From Owenweeksia hongkongensis DSM 17368 (GTDB taxonomy: Bacteria > Bacteroidota > Bacteroidia > Flavobacteriales > Schleiferiaceae): DNA of 64,000 bases. The DNA is taken from assembly GCF_000236705.1 (NCBI RefSeq), contig NC_016599.1, positions 3,534,001-3,598,000 on the forward strand, written 5' to 3'. Below are positions 9,768 through 18,915 of the stretch, piece after piece. The position numbers were made by a program, and so were the translations under genes. The notes beneath the pieces were generated by a model that saw nothing but the letters and a program-made list of their open reading frames with translations, was not told the origin of the DNA and ran no database searches. The number at the start of each line of letters is the position of its first letter. Within the stretch, counting starts at the first letter, position 1.

Positions 9768-10729
9768 TTGGATTTTACCCAATTTGTAATTTTATTGACC
9801 AGTTCTTTTGGTAGCGGAAAGTCGGGATCAGTATAGGCTGCCCTATTCTGTTCCTCACTTTCATCTACCATTTTTAATACATGATTCATATTTTTTAAAT
9901 ACAAATACTCAGCTTTTGGAGCAGCCTCTTTCAGCATTTCCCCCTCTTTGGTGGTGGTTTGTAAATCTTGTCCTCCCTGAATTATCAAAATGGGAATTTT
10001 CAGTTTAGCAATTTCTTCGGTAGGAGTGTATCTAAAATAACTGCGCAAATAAGGTTGCAGTGATTCGCGGAGAAGGCTAGCTAGTGCAGGATTATATTTA
10101 GTTACCGGGTATCCATTTTTAATTGAATCCATTTTTTGTAAAGTGGATTTCTGCATTTCCTCGGGAAGGTTTTTCTTTAGCTGCTCCTGTAATAATATGT
10201 AAGCGTTAATGCCGGAGCCTTCCAGGCTGATAAACCCTTTTACTTTATTTTGCTGAGCAGTGAGCATTCCTACCAAAGATCCTTGGGAATGTCCAACGAT
10301 GTAAATCTTTTTAAAACCTAACTTTTTTAAAGATTGAATAGCACTGGAGGCAATGTCAACATTGTCTTCAAATCGCAAATCTTCTTCTGTACCTGAGAAT
10401 TGAGATTTTCCCACTCCCATTTTATCATATCTAAAGGTGGCGATTCCATGATTTAAAAGTGAATCAGCAAGTAGCTTAAATGAATTATTAGTTCCTGGAA
10501 TTAGCTGCGAGTTTCCATCACGGTCTGTTGGTCCGCTTCCAGGGATTATTAGCATTACAGGAAGCTTGTTTATCTTTTTGCTATCCTTACCCTGGCTGAG
10601 TAGCGTGCCATAGAGAGTATCTTTATTCCAAATGAAGGAAAGTTCTTCTTCAACACGGATTACATTTTGCGCCAAGCAAAAATTGAGACTTAAAAAAATA
10701 CCGAAAAGGCTTGTGATTACTGTTTTCAT
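9764..10729 (-). CDS. Secreted alpha/beta hydrolase
   Basis: The 321-residue protein has a cleavable signal peptide ending near LAQN at about residue 22. It has an alpha/beta-hydrolase core with the oxyanion region LIIPGSGPTDRDGN, the nucleophile elbow GHSQGS near residues 147-152, an Asp in IQGGQDLQTT and a His in KNMNHVL. The catalytic Ser-Asp-His set is therefore complete. The GSGPTDRDGN signature is shared with serine-aminopeptidase-like (S33-type) esterases of Bacteroidota. Substrate is unknown. It is a single gene that converges with phoH and overlaps its last 4 bases. Confidence 0.85.
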   Translation of the reverse strand: MKTVITSLFGIFLSLNFCLAQNVIRVEEELSFIWNKDTLYGTLLSQGKDSKKINKLPVMLIIPGSGPTDRDGNSQLIPGTNNSFKLLADSLLNHGIATFRYDKMGVGKSQFSGTEEDLRFEDNVDIASSAIQSLKKLGFKKIYIVGHSQGSLVGMLTAQQNKVKGFISLEGSGINAYILLQEQLKKNLPEEMQKSTLQKMDSIKNGYPVTKYNPALASLLRESLQPYLRSYFRYTPTEEIAKLKIPILIIQGGQDLQTTTKEGEMLKEAAPKAEYLYLKNMNHVLKMVDESEEQNRAAYTDPDFPLPKELVNKITNWVKSN

Positions 10730-10748
10730 AAAAGGGTATAAAAAAGAA

Positions 10749-10775
10749 AATCCTGACTCGTGATGAGTCAGGATT
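10749..10775 (-). terminator. Terminator of pckA
   Basis: An 11-bp perfect stem (AATCCTGACTC, 10749-10759, and its complement 10765-10775) has a 5-base loop. On the minus strand a T-rich run follows, just after the pckA stop. Confidence 0.9.
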
Positions 10776-10800
10776 CCAAAAATAATATAAATAGGGTCTA

Positions 10801-12414
10801 CTACACTTTTTCGGAAACTAAAGGTGCTCCCGCAAGGATTTCATCGCTAGCATAGTCTGAAAATTTCTCAAAGTTCTTATTGAACTTCTTAGAAAGATCA
10901 TTTGCTACTTTGTCATACTCTTCTTTGTTTTCCCAAGTATTTTTAGGATTCAAGACTTCGGTAGGCACGTTAGGACATGTAACCGGCATTGCCAATCCAA
11001 ATACTTCGTGGTTTACAAACTCAACATCGTTAAGCTCGCCATTAAGAGCAGCGGTAATCATTGCACGGGTGTAGCCAAGCTTCATGCGCTTTCCTACTCC
11101 GTAGCCACCACCAGACCAGCCAGTGTTGATCAACCATACATTTACATTTGCATCCTTCATCTTTTTGCTAAGCATATCAGCATACTTGGTAGGGTGCAAA
11201 GGCATAAATGGCGCACCAAAGCAAGCAGAAAATGCTACTTGTGGCTCGGTAATTCCAGCTTCGGTTCCAGCAACTTTTGCGGTGTATCCACTTATAAAAT
11301 GGAAAGCAGCTTGCCCTGGATTAAGCTTAGAAATCGGAGGCAATACTCCGTAAGCATCACAGGTAAGGAAGAAAATGTTCTTTGGATTTTTTGCCAAAGA
11401 AGGAACCTGAATGTTATTAATATGATCGATAGGGTAGCTTACACGAGTGTTTTCGGTAATGCTTGAACCTTCAAAATCTACTTCATTGGTATCGCCTTTA
11501 AAATCTACGTTTTCTAAAAGAGCACCTGGCTTAATAGCCTTGTAAATGTCTGGCTCTTTTTCTTCGCTTAGGTCGATTACCTTGGCGTAACATCCACCTT
11601 CAAAGTTGAAGATAGTATTGTCCGCTGCCCAGCCATGCTCATCGTCACCGATAAGCTTACGGTTTGGATCTGCAGATAGGGTGGTTTTTCCGGTACCGCT
11701 CAATCCGAAGAAAAGAGAAGTGTCACCAGCATCACCAACGTTAGCAGAGCAGTGCATGCTCAAAACGTCTTTTTGGTGAGGAAGGATGAAGTTCAAAGCA
11801 GAGAAAATTCCCTTCTTGATTTCACCGGTGTAACCAGTTCCTCCTACAATTGCCATTTGCTTTCCGAAGTTTAGGATAGCAAAGTTTTCTTGGCGAGTGC
11901 CGTCTACAGCAGGATCTGCCATAAAACCAGGTGCATTGATAACAACCCAGTCCGGCTCAAAGTTTTTCAATTCTTCCTCAGTTGGGCGAAGGAACATGTT
12001 ATAAGCAAACATGTTTGACCAAGGAAGTTCCGTAATTACACGGATTTTCAATTTGTAACGTGGATCTGCACAAGCGTAAACATCACGCACATAAAGTTTT
12101 TTGCCAGATAGGTAATCACCCATTTTGGCGTGTAGTTTGTCAAATTTGTCAGCGTCAAATTTGATATTGATGTCTCCCCACCAAACTGCGTCTTTGGTAA
12201 GTTCATCTTCTACAATAAAGCGATCTTTTGGTGAACGTCCGGTAAATTTTCCGGTGTTTACAGAAATAGCTCCAAGGCTAGATCTGGTTGCCATATTTTG
12301 ATCTACTGAAATTTTTTCCAGATCCTCAGGGGCTAGGTTCCAGCTTGTATCGGCATTCTTTATCAGATACTTCTCTAGTTCGGCATTTGCCGGTTTGATC
12401 TCTGTGAAATGCAT
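10801..12414 (-). CDS. pckA: Phosphoenolpyruvate carboxykinase (ATP)
   Basis: The protein (537 residues from the ATG at 12414; a GTG seven codons upstream is also open) converts oxaloacetate and ATP to PEP, CO2 and ADP in gluconeogenesis. It shows TGRSPKDRFIV near the N-terminus, the P-loop GLSGTGKTTLS near residue 236, and the LIGDDEHGWA metal/nucleotide motif. SACFGAPFMPLHP and the NTGWSGGGYGVGKRMKL C-terminal domain motif follow. Length matches the bacterial ATP-dependent family. The ATG is preferred because family members begin close to it. A clear terminator follows the stop. Confidence 0.97.
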   Translation of the reverse strand: MHFTEIKPANAELEKYLIKNADTSWNLAPEDLEKISVDQNMATRSSLGAISVNTGKFTGRSPKDRFIVEDELTKDAVWWGDINIKFDADKFDKLHAKMGDYLSGKKLYVRDVYACADPRYKLKIRVITELPWSNMFAYNMFLRPTEEELKNFEPDWVVINAPGFMADPAVDGTRQENFAILNFGKQMAIVGGTGYTGEIKKGIFSALNFILPHQKDVLSMHCSANVGDAGDTSLFFGLSGTGKTTLSADPNRKLIGDDEHGWAADNTIFNFEGGCYAKVIDLSEEKEPDIYKAIKPGALLENVDFKGDTNEVDFEGSSITENTRVSYPIDHINNIQVPSLAKNPKNIFFLTCDAYGVLPPISKLNPGQAAFHFISGYTAKVAGTEAGITEPQVAFSACFGAPFMPLHPTKYADMLSKKMKDANVNVWLINTGWSGGGYGVGKRMKLGYTRAMITAALNGELNDVEFVNHEVFGLAMPVTCPNVPTEVLNPKNTWENKEEYDKVANDLSKKFNKNFEKFSDYASDEILAGAPLVSEKV

Positions 12415-12520
12415 GTTTATGAAATTTTGTTTCACTTAATTTTAGGGCTGCAAATTTAGCCTTATTTGCTTCATGGCGTTTTTAAAAGTTACGAAATCAC
12501 ACTTTTATTAGACGAAAGTT

Positions 12521-12916
12521 TTAATCTGTCAGGTTTTTCGGGCGTATTGCTGAGATGAAAATGAGTAGCCAGCCAGCTATAAAAAACAAGCCTCCCAATG
12601 GTGTGATAGGGCCTAAAATGCTTGATTGGATACCTGTAATGGATGAGGTGCTTAGCAGGTAAATACTTCCTGAAAAACAAAAAGTGCCAATTATCCAGCA
12701 CCAAACTATTCCTTTTATATAGCGTAGATTAAAACTTCCCATGGCAATGGCAAGCAAAGCGATGGCGTGCCAGGCTTGATAGCGAACCCCTGTTGTAAAG
12801 CTATTTAAGCTACTGGGTTCTAGTTGTGCCTTGAGTGCATGTGCGCCTAGAGCACCAAGTATTACTGCGACAAATCCGAAGGCCGAAGCCCAAGCTATAA
12901 TTGTGTTTTTTTTCAT
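12521..12916 (-). CDS. DUF423-family inner-membrane protein
   Basis: The 131-residue protein has four hydrophobic segments and the family's opening pattern: a first helix, then GALGAHALK near residues 22-30, and then GVRYQAWHAIALLAIA. The C-terminal helix follows TPLGGLFFIAGW. DUF423 proteins (YgdD/YwdK type) are small membrane proteins without an assigned role. The start overlaps the stop of the DUF4476 gene by 4 bases, so the two are probably translated together. Confidence 0.9.
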   Translation of the reverse strand: MKKNTIIAWASAFGFVAVILGALGAHALKAQLEPSSLNSFTTGVRYQAWHAIALLAIAMGSFNLRYIKGIVWCWIIGTFCFSGSIYLLSTSSITGIQSSILGPITPLGGLFFIAGWLLIFISAIRPKNLTD

Positions 12917-13803
12917 GATTCTAAAATTTCTTCAAGCTGTGCTTTGCTGATTTCATAATCCAATTCCTCGGCCAATACTTTCATTTGAGACACATCTTTA
13001 AAACTTCCTTTTACAGAACGGACTAAAGTCAATCGGCTATTATCATAACTCAAAATGTTGAAAACCTGTTTCAATTCTTCTAAGGTGAAGTTGTGATTTT
13101 TAGCGTAAGCTTCACTTTTCTGAAGTTTTTCAAACTCAAATTCAGTTTTTGACAAATCTGTGATAAAGGCATCAAATGGATTTACTTTTATAACAACAGT
13201 ATCCTTTGGCTTAGAAGCAGGTTTTATAGCTACAACCTTGTTTTGATTTTGTGCAGTATCAATTTTTATAACCACAGGCTTAGGCTTGGCGGTAGCAATG
13301 CTGTCAACTTTCTTGGTATGTACAATTTCCTTGGTAGGAATAACTGGTGCGGGAGTGGGGCTGCTAACCTGAGGAACTACTTCTGCTTGGTCAGATTTTA
13401 CCGAAGCGGTGATTATTGGCTCTTTTTGCTCCATAGCTAATACGCGCTGTACTTCCATCGCCAGAATGCCTTCAGGTATTTTAGATAAAGTACCGCGATA
13501 GCGCAATTGAAGTTCGTCACGGCTATTGGTGGTCACTACATATTTGTAATTGCCTTTTTCGTGTAGATCAATAATTTTGGTGAAATAAACTCTTGGTTGT
13601 AGCTCTACTAGAAGTTGAGTTGGAACTGTGTCCAGTCCTTTAATCATCAACAAAGAGACGCGTTCAGTATTTTGAACATAGCCATTTACGCCAAGTAAAA
13701 AGCCGGTTTTTGATTCATCCTCTATAATAATATTGATTTGAGCAAAGGACGTAAGACAGATTAAAAAAGGGAGTATCCTAAGAAGGGGCATTTGTAGTTT
13801 CAT
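12913..13803 (-). CDS. Secreted DUF4476-domain protein
   Basis: The 296-residue protein has an N-terminal signal peptide (MKLQMPLLRILPFLICLTSFAQ). A beta-rich domain with a YFTKIIDLHEKGNYKYVV stretch follows, then a Pro/Lys/Thr-rich linker at about residues 135-205. A C-terminal DUF4476 domain (about 210-295) has the helical pattern FEFEKLQKSEAYAKNH and LSYDNSRLTLVRS. The function is unknown. It is the first gene of a two-gene unit with DUF423 and is divergent from the gene at 13878. Confidence 0.75.
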   Translation of the reverse strand: MKLQMPLLRILPFLICLTSFAQINIIIEDESKTGFLLGVNGYVQNTERVSLLMIKGLDTVPTQLLVELQPRVYFTKIIDLHEKGNYKYVVTTNSRDELQLRYRGTLSKIPEGILAMEVQRVLAMEQKEPIITASVKSDQAEVVPQVSSPTPAPVIPTKEIVHTKKVDSIATAKPKPVVIKIDTAQNQNKVVAIKPASKPKDTVVIKVNPFDAFITDLSKTEFEFEKLQKSEAYAKNHNFTLEELKQVFNILSYDNSRLTLVRSVKGSFKDVSQMKVLAEELDYEISKAQLEEILES

Positions 13804-13840
13804 GTTTGATGAGGCAAATGTAAGGTATAGTAGTTTTCAC

Positions 13841-13870
13841 TTGCTTAGCTCCTTTAGAATTCTAATTTTG
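13841..13870 (+). promoter_or_regulatory. Bacteroidota-type promoter for the saccharopine dehydrogenase-like gene
   Basis: TTG at 13841-13843, a 19-base spacer, and TAATTTTG at 13863-13870 match the TTG-N19-TAnnTTTG pattern of the primary sigma factor. The ATG starts 7 bases further on, so the mRNA would be nearly leaderless. Confidence 0.7.
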
Positions 13871-13877
13871 TGGACCT

Positions 13878-15224
13878 ATGAAAAAGATACTTGTAATAGG
13901 AGCAGGTCGCTCCACATATAGCCTGATTAAGTATTTAAAGCAACATTCGGATAATGAAGGCTGGAAAATTACCATTGCAGATTTTAATTTGGAATGGGCA
14001 CAAGAAAAAGCCGGAGATCATCCAAATACATCTGCTGTAAAGCTGGATGTGAAGGATGATGAAGAGCGAAAAGCCTTGATCAGGGATGTGGATTTGGTAA
14101 TCAGTATGCTCCCTGCAAGTATGCATGTAAGTGTAGCCAAAGATTGTATTGCCTACAAGAAAAACATGGTTACGGCATCCTATATTTCACCTGAAATGGA
14201 GGCTTTGGATGAAGATGCCAAAAAGGCTGGAGTGGTGATGATTAATGAAATTGGCGTTGATCCGGGCATTGATCACCTAAGCGCTATGAAAGTGCTGGAC
14301 GAAATCAGGGAGAAAGGTGGGAAGATGTTGGCTTTCGAAAGTTTTACGGGTGGGCTGGTTGCCCCTGAAAGTGATAACAACCCCTGGAACTATAAATTTA
14401 CATGGAACCCAAGAAACGTGGTGCTAGCCGGAGCTGGTGGAGCGGTAAAGTTTATTCAGGAAGGGCAGTATAAATACATTCCTTATCATCAGCTTTTTAG
14501 GAGAATTGAATTTATGGAAATCGGAGAGTATGGCCGTTTTGAAGGTTATGCCAATCGCGATTCATTGCGTTATAGGAAGGTGTATGGCTTAGAAAATATT
14601 CCAACTATTTATAGAGGAACACTTCGTAGACCAGGCTTTTCAAGAGCTTGGGATGTGTTTGTGAAGTTGGGAATGACCGATGATAGCTATGTGTTGGAAG
14701 ATTCAGAAAACATGACCTTTCGTGATTTCACAAATACTTTTTTGGCCTATAATCAGCATGATTCAGTTGAGCTGAAATTGATGCACTATCTTAATATTCC
14801 GCAGGATTCCGTGCTGATGGATAAGCTTACTTGGCTGGGTATTTTTGAAAAGACCAAGGTGGGAATTAAGAATGCCACACCAGCCCAGGTTTTACAACAT
14901 ATATTGGAACAAAAGTGGACCATGGATCCTGATGACCATGACATGATAGTGATGTATCACAAATTTGGCTACGAGCTAAATGGTGAAAAACACATGATAG
15001 AATCATCAATGGTGAGTATAGGTAGAAATAGTAAAGAAACAGCAATGGCTCGAACAGTCGGGCTTCCTGTGGCTATTGCTGCCAAAAACATCCTTAACGG
15101 AAATATTACCACTCCCGGGGTTCAAATTCCGATTACCAAAGAAATATACACTCCAATGCTAGAGGAGCTAGCGGAACATGAAATTATATTCACTGAAAGG
15201 GAATTGGAGTACGCAGGTTATTAA
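13878..15224 (+). CDS. Saccharopine dehydrogenase-family oxidoreductase
   Basis: The 448-residue NAD(P)-dependent enzyme has a Rossmann opening KKILVIGAGRSTYSLIKYL (glycine-rich loop at residues 8-11) and the second-strand acidic residue in ADFNLEW. It is closest to the saccharopine reductase (LYS9-like, glutamate-forming) branch. Supporting motifs are NEIGVDPGIDHLSAMK, ESFTGGLVAPESDNNPWNYK and KFTWNPRNVVLAG. The reaction would form or cleave saccharopine, probably in lysine degradation, but the exact direction cannot be read from sequence. The last 4 bases overlap the convergent sulfotransferase gene. Confidence 0.85.
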   Translation: MKKILVIGAGRSTYSLIKYLKQHSDNEGWKITIADFNLEWAQEKAGDHPNTSAVKLDVKDDEERKALIRDVDLVISMLPASMHVSVAKDCIAYKKNMVTASYISPEMEALDEDAKKAGVVMINEIGVDPGIDHLSAMKVLDEIREKGGKMLAFESFTGGLVAPESDNNPWNYKFTWNPRNVVLAGAGGAVKFIQEGQYKYIPYHQLFRRIEFMEIGEYGRFEGYANRDSLRYRKVYGLENIPTIYRGTLRRPGFSRAWDVFVKLGMTDDSYVLEDSENMTFRDFTNTFLAYNQHDSVELKLMHYLNIPQDSVLMDKLTWLGIFEKTKVGIKNATPAQVLQHILEQKWTMDPDDHDMIVMYHKFGYELNGEKHMIESSMVSIGRNSKETAMARTVGLPVAIAAKNILNGNITTPGVQIPITKEIYTPMLEELAEHEIIFTERELEYAGY

Positions 15225-16330
15225 CTGAGAAACTTTTTTATTCTTAAGCGATTAATGAAGAGGGCTCTGTCACTTATATATTTGAAGTGGGATAAGAGCC
15301 TTTTTTGTGGATTATATCTTTCTATAAAAGCTGTGGTTTTTTCTTTGTCGTGAGTGCTTTGTTTATCCTGGATTTCAATCAAGTGACAAAGTTCATAGTA
15401 GAGGGGCGTGTTTTTCCTGCAAATGTAGTCTCGTATTTCAGCAAGCTTTTCAATTGATAAAGTCTGCGGGATATATTGTTTTTGCTTGGTTTGTCTTATA
15501 GTTTTTAGAAAAGCTTCAGATTGATCACAAGGAATTTCTTTAAAGAATAACTGAATTTCATCAATAACATGCTGAAGGTGTTTATCAAATTCTTCAGGTT
15601 TCAAAAGGGAGTAACTCGTTGTTCCGTCCTGATTTTGTTGAAGTAAATTATTCAGTAGGTAATCACAATATGGGTTGAGGTTAAAGTGATTTAAAAAACG
15701 CTTTACTTCTAGGGCCTCTAGCGTGTATGCGAGGTTTACTTTTTGGTTGGGGATATTTTCTTTGGGATCAATACCCATTGTAAAAAGGAGGTCATTAATA
15801 ATATTCCCCCGATGGAACATTTTTTTATCAAAGTATCGGATAATAAGGTTTTCAGAGCTATGCTTTTTTACAAAATCACGAAGGTGTCCGATGGTGCCAA
15901 AATTGGGTCTGCGTGTTTTAATTTCAAATGGTTCTGTTTCACCAAAGTTTTTCACATTTTGATTGTAAAGCGATTCAGCCAGCGTCAGAGGGTTTCGTAA
16001 GTAGAAAATAAATTTGGCCTGAGGGATTGCTCGCGTTAGCTCATTGATTGGTCCAAAAAAGTTTTCAGACGAAAGTAAAAGTACACGAGAATCACTTTGT
16101 TCAAATAAGTTTATAAGCTTGGCTATCTTATTTTTAGAAGGATTTCTTTTTTCGTTTTCATAATAAATGGCGTTAAAGTTTCCCACGCTCACTCCGCTTT
16201 CCATCAAAGTATGGCTAGGATACATTATACCCAACTCTCTTAGCAAAGCAGGGTTTTGCAGCATAAACTTTTGAATAGCTGATGAGCCGGTTTTGGCGGG
16301 GCCTACATGAATATAAATTTGCTTATCCAA
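15221..16330 (-). CDS. Sulfotransferase-like protein
   Basis: The 369-residue protein begins with a PAPS-binding 5'-phosphosulfate loop (HVGPAKTGSSAIQKF, residues 8-22). It has a 3'-phosphate loop-like stretch (KFIFYLRNPLTLAESLYNQ, near residues 106-124), the two hallmarks of cytosolic and carbohydrate sulfotransferases. The rest is poorly conserved and helical. The acceptor is unknown, possibly a surface polysaccharide. It starts 3 bases after the HAD-like gene, so the two form one unit. Confidence 0.75.
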   Translation of the reverse strand: MDKQIYIHVGPAKTGSSAIQKFMLQNPALLRELGIMYPSHTLMESGVSVGNFNAIYYENEKRNPSKNKIAKLINLFEQSDSRVLLLSSENFFGPINELTRAIPQAKFIFYLRNPLTLAESLYNQNVKNFGETEPFEIKTRRPNFGTIGHLRDFVKKHSSENLIIRYFDKKMFHRGNIINDLLFTMGIDPKENIPNQKVNLAYTLEALEVKRFLNHFNLNPYCDYLLNNLLQQNQDGTTSYSLLKPEEFDKHLQHVIDEIQLFFKEIPCDQSEAFLKTIRQTKQKQYIPQTLSIEKLAEIRDYICRKNTPLYYELCHLIEIQDKQSTHDKEKTTAFIERYNPQKRLLSHFKYISDRALFINRLRIKKFLS

Positions 16331-16333
16331 CTT

Positions 16334-16765
16334 TTACTCCTCAAAGACTTGTACATCCGCTTGCTTTAGGGTCAGCTCTGTAAACTTACCAGTGTAGCGT
16401 GTGGCACGCACAATGTGGTTATCTATCCAATGATAATTGCCACCACGTGGTTTGCCCATCAGTAGTCCGTGATATTTAAAATTGTTTCTTTTAAGCCAGT
16501 TTTCCGTTACCTCGCGATGTTCTTCTGTGCGAGATGTAAAAAAGGTGATGATATGTCCATCGTCATACCACTTGTTCAGCGTTTCCAAGGCATCAGGGTA
16601 TAACTCGGCTGTAGCCATTCGCTCAGGTTCTTCATTGGGAATGTCATCACAAATGGTACCGTCAATGTCTATTAAGTAATTTTTTACTTCATCCGGTAGA
16701 ATAGGGCTGACGTGCTTTCCATCAATTTTAGTTTCTACAAGTTTGGGAGTTTTTTTGTTTTCCAT
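16334..16765 (-). CDS. HAD-superfamily phosphatase-like protein
   Basis: The 143-residue protein has HAD motif I in NYLIDIDGTICDD (residues 29-41, nucleophile Asp in DIDGT) and motif II in ITFFTSRTEEHR. A GLLMGKPRGGNYHWIDNH segment carries the motif III Lys and motif IV-like acidic residue. It is short, with no cap domain. Close relatives are sometimes labelled phosphoheptose isomerase or capsule-biosynthesis phosphatase, which the sequence alone does not prove. It is co-transcribed with the sulfotransferase. Confidence 0.75.
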   Translation of the reverse strand: MENKKTPKLVETKIDGKHVSPILPDEVKNYLIDIDGTICDDIPNEEPERMATAELYPDALETLNKWYDDGHIITFFTSRTEEHREVTENWLKRNNFKYHGLLMGKPRGGNYHWIDNHIVRATRYTGKFTELTLKQADVQVFEE

Positions 16766-16842
16766 GCTGTTTGGTTCTGACCTTTTTATTCAATCTTAAT
16801 TTCTGAAATTGAAATCTCGTGAAATTCTGTCAAAACCTTTGC

Positions 16843-17547
16843 CTACAAGTAGAAATCTTTTGTCAAGATTTGATACTCCTCACTTCGGCTTCCACTTTCA
16901 TCCCTTATCGTAAGGTGATTTTCCTGAATGGAAAGGTTTTCAAATGAAAGCTCTAAGAGCCACCTTTTTTCAGGAGCATTGGGTGATCCAAAAATTCGGG
17001 TTAATCTGATGAGGTATAGACCTTGACGTTGTGCTTCTTTAATAAATAACTCGCCTTCTTCGTTTGGGAGTATTACCGCTAGTCTTCCTTTAGGGCTTAG
17101 CAGTTCTGCGGCTTTCGCCAAAAAGGCGGGTTGTGGCAAATATTCTTCATGGCGAGCGCGGTCGCGTTCACTTTTCCCTGAAGAGGTATTTCCTTTATAA
17201 AACGGGGGATTGCTTACTATGAGATCGTATTTTTCCGCGAAAGCGAAATGGAGAAAATCACCATTTATCATATTTAGCCTTTCGGTAAAAGGTGATGTGG
17301 AGGCATTTTCTGAAGCTTGAAGAAAAGATGGTTTATGTAGCTCAATGCCTGTTACGGTAGATTTTGGAAATCTTTGAGCAAGCATAAGAGCAATCAATCC
17401 GCTGCCTGTACCAATGTCCAAAATGTACTTAGCATTTTTAGCATTTGACCATGCGCCTAGTAGAACACCATCAGTACCTACTTTGTGGGCACACTTATCA
17501 TGTGAAATAGAAAATTGCTTAAAACTAAATGGAGTGATGGGACGCAT
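16843..17547 (-). CDS. trmN6: tRNA1(Val) adenine-37 N6-methyltransferase-like
   Basis: This AdoMet-dependent methyltransferase has 234 residues from the ATG at 17547; a TTG seven codons upstream also exists. The family opening FKQFSISHDKCAHKVGTDGVLLGAW is followed by AdoMet motif I ILDIGTGSGLIALMLAQRF. The catalytic NPPF motif of N6-adenine methyltransferases is in LIVSNPPFYKG. These are diagnostic for the TrmN6/YfiC group, which modifies A37 of tRNA-Val. It lies upstream of nothing on the same strand within 70 bases and is probably a single gene. Confidence 0.9.
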   Translation of the reverse strand: MRPITPFSFKQFSISHDKCAHKVGTDGVLLGAWSNAKNAKYILDIGTGSGLIALMLAQRFPKSTVTGIELHKPSFLQASENASTSPFTERLNMINGDFLHFAFAEKYDLIVSNPPFYKGNTSSGKSERDRARHEEYLPQPAFLAKAAELLSPKGRLAVILPNEEGELFIKEAQRQGLYLIRLTRIFGSPNAPEKRWLLELSFENLSIQENHLTIRDESGSRSEEYQILTKDFYL

Positions 17548-17696
17548 CAGGTGAAAATCTAAATTCAAAATGCTAAACTCTAAACAAATCCCAAATTAGA
17601 AACCTCAAATGCGAAAAAATGGCAAGATGACTTTTTGAAGTTTCCAGCTTTTGAATTTGATAGTTTGTTTCGGATTTTGAGTTTCGTGCTTCGAGT

Positions 17697-18227
17697 TTAT
17701 TCTCCGCTGCGATAAAGCTCAATCAACCCTGGAGGGCAATTCAGATGAATCTTTTTTTTGTCACGATCAATTCGATCGATAAAATCATCCACTGCAGGAA
17801 TTAGAATTTCCTTGTCGCCATCCAATACCTTAAATAGCGGCTGAGCGCTGCTGTCCATTACTTCCTGGCAAGTGCCAAATTCACCAACTTCTGCATCTAT
17901 CATCGTAAAGCCAACTACTTCGTGGAAGTAAAACTTTTTCCCGTCAAGGGCAGGAAGGAAAGTTAGGGGTAAGTATAGCTCGTAACCAATCATGCGCTCG
18001 GCTTCCTCGGGAGTCACATCTTCAAACCTAAGAATAAAATGCCCTTTGGAATTGGTGGCAGATTCTTCAATAAAAAAAGGAACCAGTTCACCGCGGATGT
18101 CCACGAAAACTGATTCCAATTCGTAATAATTTTGAGGTTGATCTGTATCGAAAAAAGCAACTACTTCACCCTTGTAACCGTGAAGGCGACTTATATGGCC
18201 AAGCTGATAGCAATCTTCTTTACGCAA
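17697..18227 (-). CDS. rimM: Ribosome maturation factor RimM
   Basis: The 176-residue protein has the RimM N-terminal beta-barrel (LGHISRLHGYKGEVVAFFDTD) and a C-terminal PRC-barrel domain with KEILIPAVDDFIDRIDRDKKKIHL. It assists 30S assembly by binding S19 near the 16S 3' domain. It follows rpsP by 15 bases, the usual rpsP-rimM order. Confidence 0.96.
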   Translation of the reverse strand: MRKEDCYQLGHISRLHGYKGEVVAFFDTDQPQNYYELESVFVDIRGELVPFFIEESATNSKGHFILRFEDVTPEEAERMIGYELYLPLTFLPALDGKKFYFHEVVGFTMIDAEVGEFGTCQEVMDSSAQPLFKVLDGDKEILIPAVDDFIDRIDRDKKKIHLNCPPGLIELYRSGE

Positions 18228-18242
18228 CGCTAGAAAATATTA

Positions 18243-18788
18243 TTATTCTCCTTTGTTTTCATCATCCGCAGGCGCTTCTTCAGCAGCTGCTTCTACCTCT
18301 CCTTCTTCTGCTGGAGCTTCTTCCACTTCTGGAGCATTTGCTTCTGCGATAGCAGCAGCACGTGCTTTAGAAACTTCAGCTTCAGCTTCTAATGCTTTAG
18401 CTTTGGCATCTGCCTGAGCCTTAGTAAGACCTTCTTTTTTACCTTCGATTTTAGAAGCTTTTTCTTCCATCCAGGCGTCAAATCTTTTTTCGGCTTCAGC
18501 CTCGTCAAAAGCTCCTTTCTTTACACCATCAAGTAGGTGTTTCTTCATCATTACTCCTTTGTACTTAAGAATAGCACGAGCAGTATCGCTAGGCTGAGCT
18601 CCTTTTAGTACCCAATCAAGGGTGGTGTCAAAGTTGATGTCGATGGTAGCAGGATTGGTGTTTGGATTGTACAATCCTAAACGCTCAATGTACTTACCGT
18701 CACGCTTAGCGCGGCTGTCAGCTACTACGATGTGAAAGATAGGGCGGCTTTTACGGCCATGACGCTGCAATCTAATTCTTGTTGCCAT
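18243..18788 (-). CDS. rpsP: 30S ribosomal protein S16 with acidic C-terminal extension
   Basis: The first ~80 residues are canonical S16 ([20 protein letters not shown], then [16 protein letters not shown]). The remaining ~100 residues form an Ala/Glu/Lys-rich extension ending in an acidic tail, typical of Bacteroidota S16, where total length is 170-190. The gene leads the rpsP-rimM unit. Confidence 0.97.
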   Translation of the reverse strand: MATRIRLQRHGRKSRPIFHIVVADSRAKRDGKYIERLGLYNPNTNPATIDINFDTTLDWVLKGAQPSDTARAILKYKGVMMKKHLLDGVKKGAFDEAEAEKRFDAWMEEKASKIEGKKEGLTKAQADAKAKALEAEAEVSKARAAAIAEANAPEVEEAPAEEGEVEAAAEEAPADDENKGE

Positions 18789-18915
18789 GCATTAATTGTT
18801 TTAAAAGGGTACGCTGACCCGGTTAATTAATTTTAATAAGGTGGCAAAAGTAAGCAATTAATTCTTAGCTACGTAGCTTGTTTATGAAGAGAATTTGTGG
18901 CTTTCCAGTTTGCAC

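Noticed and set aside
11008-11466. 152-codon plus-strand frame opposite pckA
   Set aside because: It is a shadow of the conserved pckA coding sequence.
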